Positions 62,190-64,000 of a stretch of DNA of 64,000 bases are shown here, one piece after another (the stretch's first letter is position 1; every line of letters begins with the position of its first letter). The DNA is from JAAYTL01 sp031460505. Lineage in GTDB: Bacteria > Bacillota > Clostridia > Tissierellales > Tissierellaceae. Location: NCBI GenBank assembly GCA_031460505.1, contig JAVKTT010000003.1, positions 1 to 64,000 on the forward strand. The letters run 5' to 3'. Made by a program: the position numbers and the translations under genes. The notes beneath the pieces are model-generated. The model searched no databases and was not told where the DNA came from. It was given only the letters and a program-made list of their open reading frames with translations.

Positions 62190-63857
62190 TTACTCTAGGT
62201 CCATAAATTGTCTATCTATTAATTTAACTAAAATAGAATGAAGAATTATGGCTGTAATTACAAAAATACTTGAAAGGATAATGTAAATATACCCAATATC
62301 TATACTTAATAATAAGCTCTTCACTAAGAAGAATAATCCAGCTATCACTAAAGTAGCAACACCCATGGATATAATTACATTAAAGTTCTGTTTCATAGCT
62401 CTTTGAGGATTATCCCATATTAACATTGGTCTAGCTATATCTATGACCATACCAATTTGAGTCATAGTAATACTACCTAATAATCCAACTACTATAATAA
62501 TTAATATATCCATAAGGCTTATTTTCTTGATAAAAAATATAGCAAGTATCAATGCAAATATACCTATCAATTGTACTACTAAAGATGATAACACTCTTCC
62601 TATTACCTGATCCCTTGCTTTAATAGGTAATACCCTTTGAATCCAAAGATTTTTTCCTTCTCTAGAAAATGTAGTAGCTCCTATACAGTTTACAATCCCT
62701 AAAAATACTATCATTCCAACAGCAGCTAGAGTTAATAGGTGTGGATATGTGTCCAATAATTCTATCATAGGCTTCATGGATTCTTCTCCTGTTACGTATG
62801 ACATTACTAATAAAACAGGTACAATGATAACTCCCCCTATTGAATTAAGAAGATATACTGGTGTTTTAAAGAGCATTATAAGTTCCTTCTTAGCTAATGC
62901 AATATATGGTTTTGTAACACCTACCGATTTCTCCATATCCTTAATCTTCTTTTTACCTTTTGAAGCTACTACTTCAATATTTCCTATTAATCCATCGAAG
63001 AAAATCGTTTCTGATAATAATATCACTATAAATAAACTTATTGCCGAGACTCCTAAATATAGTGATAAGTATGATAAACCAGTAACACTCTCTACATTAG
63101 CCAAAGCAAGTGTAGCCCACATGCTAGGCGGAAAAACTATTCCTAATTTTTTAACAAGAAATTGAGAATCTTTAGCTAAACTAATGAAGAATTCTTCGCC
63201 TAATTCAACAGAATTCATTGCTATTTTTTGTATAGTAAATTGGAACCATATAGCTATAACAATAAATATCACAGCACCTATAATCCTTATAAGATCCTTC
63301 TTTCCTCCAATATTTGTATACTTCATAAAGAACATTACAAGTAGGGATGCTATTACTAATGGAATAATAGGTAAAGTAAAAGTCAACAACAATGAATATA
63401 TCCAATACAATATACCTTCTCCACTTTTCATTCCATAGATAATAATAAAAGGTAATATAATAGGTAGAGATGTTAAATATTCGCTTATCATCAGAGTTAC
63501 AAATTTTGAACCTATTATACATGATGGTTTTATTGGTAAAGGTACCAACTGATTTAAATCACTGGCAAAGTAATACTTACTCATAACATACATTAGACCA
63601 AATACAAATATAATTAATTGTGATGCAAATATTCCTATGTGTAGTAAATAGGAGCCTTGCCCTATTTGGAAAAAAGTATCATATAAACTGCCCAAACCTT
63701 TTACCATAAAATAATAGGATGGTAACAAAGATAATATGGATAAACCTATTATAATTGTAATCCAAATATTTTTCTTGTTAGTAATTGATTTACGTATAGA
63801 GCTTATGCCATAAGTATTTTTCAAGTCAACTTTGATTAAAGATGTTAGCTTATTCAT
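62190..63857 (-). CDS. ABC-2-type exporter permease
   Basis: 555 residues with about twelve membrane segments in two halves, the layout of the large putative ABC exporter permeases of Firmicutes. A conserved cytoplasmic loop follows the first third (L-N-Q-L-V-P-L-P-I-K), and another lies near 395 (F-S-R-E-G-K-N-L-W-I-Q-R). It pairs with the ATPase gene upstream: the ATPase stop overlaps this ATG (ATGAATAA). Substrate unknown. Confidence 0.85.
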   Translation of the reverse strand: MNKLTSLIKVDLKNTYGISSIRKSITNKKNIWITIIIGLSILSLLPSYYFMVKGLGSLYDTFFQIGQGSYLLHIGIFASQLIIFVFGLMYVMSKYYFASDLNQLVPLPIKPSCIIGSKFVTLMISEYLTSLPIILPFIIIYGMKSGEGILYWIYSLLLTFTLPIIPLVIASLLVMFFMKYTNIGGKKDLIRIIGAVIFIVIAIWFQFTIQKIAMNSVELGEEFFISLAKDSQFLVKKLGIVFPPSMWATLALANVESVTGLSYLSLYLGVSAISLFIVILLSETIFFDGLIGNIEVVASKGKKKIKDMEKSVGVTKPYIALAKKELIMLFKTPVYLLNSIGGVIIVPVLLVMSYVTGEESMKPMIELLDTYPHLLTLAAVGMIVFLGIVNCIGATTFSREGKNLWIQRVLPIKARDQVIGRVLSSLVVQLIGIFALILAIFFIKKISLMDILIIIVVGLLGSITMTQIGMVIDIARPMLIWDNPQRAMKQNFNVIISMGVATLVIAGLFFLVKSLLLSIDIGYIYIILSSIFVITAIILHSILVKLIDRQFMDLE

Positions 63858-64000
63858 TATCAGTCAACTCCAAGAATATATTCTCCAAAGATTCTCTTTC
63901 TTTGGCATGGCTTCTTAGTTCTTCCATCGTACCTACTGTGACTATCTCTCCTTTATTGATAATAGCTATCCTATCACATAGTTTTTCTGCTACTTCCATT
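63850..64000 (-). CDS. ABC transporter ATP-binding protein, C-terminal end (cut by window)
   Basis: Only the last ~50 codons are present: M-E-V-A-E-K-L-C-D-R-I-A-I-I-N-K-G-E-I, the stretch following the switch His of ABC ATPases, then G-T-M-E-E-L-R and a short acidic tail ending T-D-N-E. The gene continues past position 64000. It overlaps the permease start by eight bases, indicating a two-gene exporter. Confidence 0.9.
   Translation of the reverse strand, partial: MEVAEKLCDRIAIINKGEIVTVGTMEELRSHAKERESLENIFLELTDNE

Overview
The window is chromosomal DNA of a low-GC, spore-forming anaerobic Firmicute. The partial 16S gene, the two alpha/beta-type small acid-soluble spore proteins, YtxC and a PdaB-type deacetylase indicate a sporulating clostridium. 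T-box leaders, Na+/glutamate symport, a B12-binding mutase-like enzyme and a tRNA 2-selenouridine synthase would fit an amino-acid-fermenting lineage such as Tissierellales. The genus is an inference; the spore genes and the phylum are clear. No phage, transposon, CRISPR array or defence island was seen.

Layout: (1) 1-942: the 5' end of a 16S rRNA gene on the minus strand, with three tandem near-identical promoters. (2) 943-4619: operon of a B12/radical-SAM protein, a membrane protein and a TPR protein. (3) 4749-18.8 kb: translation and housekeeping block (argS, mutS2, U32 peptidase, zapA, pheST, a TrmH-family methyltransferase, infC-rpmI-rplT with L20-type leader and AUU start). (4) 18.8-27.3 kb: pepV, a short ftsH paralogue, thrS with T-box, hisS, ytxC, a DUF6873-like gene. 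(5) 27.3-35.7 kb: tRNA-Phe/Gly/Cys, hslO, csp, small spore proteins, CPBP protease, hpt, an SSB-like protein with an unlisted 48-codon membrane ORF, a Mur-ligase-like fragment, pdaB, DUF4364, a beta-propeller. (6) 35.7-45.5 kb: folC, valS (T-box), pgsA, an orphan ABC binding lipoprotein, trpS (T-box), gltS, mnmH. (7) 45.5-49.6 kb: the least ordinary stretch, with an orphan B12 mutase-like protein followed by a gene-poor zone of small unknown proteins. (8) 49.6-64 kb: cysK-cysE (Cys T-box), dppA-like, znuACB-zur with a candidate Zur box, prsA, ogt, aroCK, tkt, mtaD and an ABC exporter cut by the window end.

The genes cooperate mainly as translation supply (five aminoacyl-tRNA synthetase systems, four T-box switches, three tRNAs, IF3/L35/L20, MutS2), zinc homeostasis (ZnuACB and a Fur-family regulator), sulfur assimilation (CysE/CysK) and sporulation. 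The tRNA-Cys encoded here has the anticodon and discriminator base expected of the ligand of the T-box on cysK. Most start codons were reassigned from the longest ORF to the start with a well-placed Shine-Dalgarno sequence; the reasons are given per entry.
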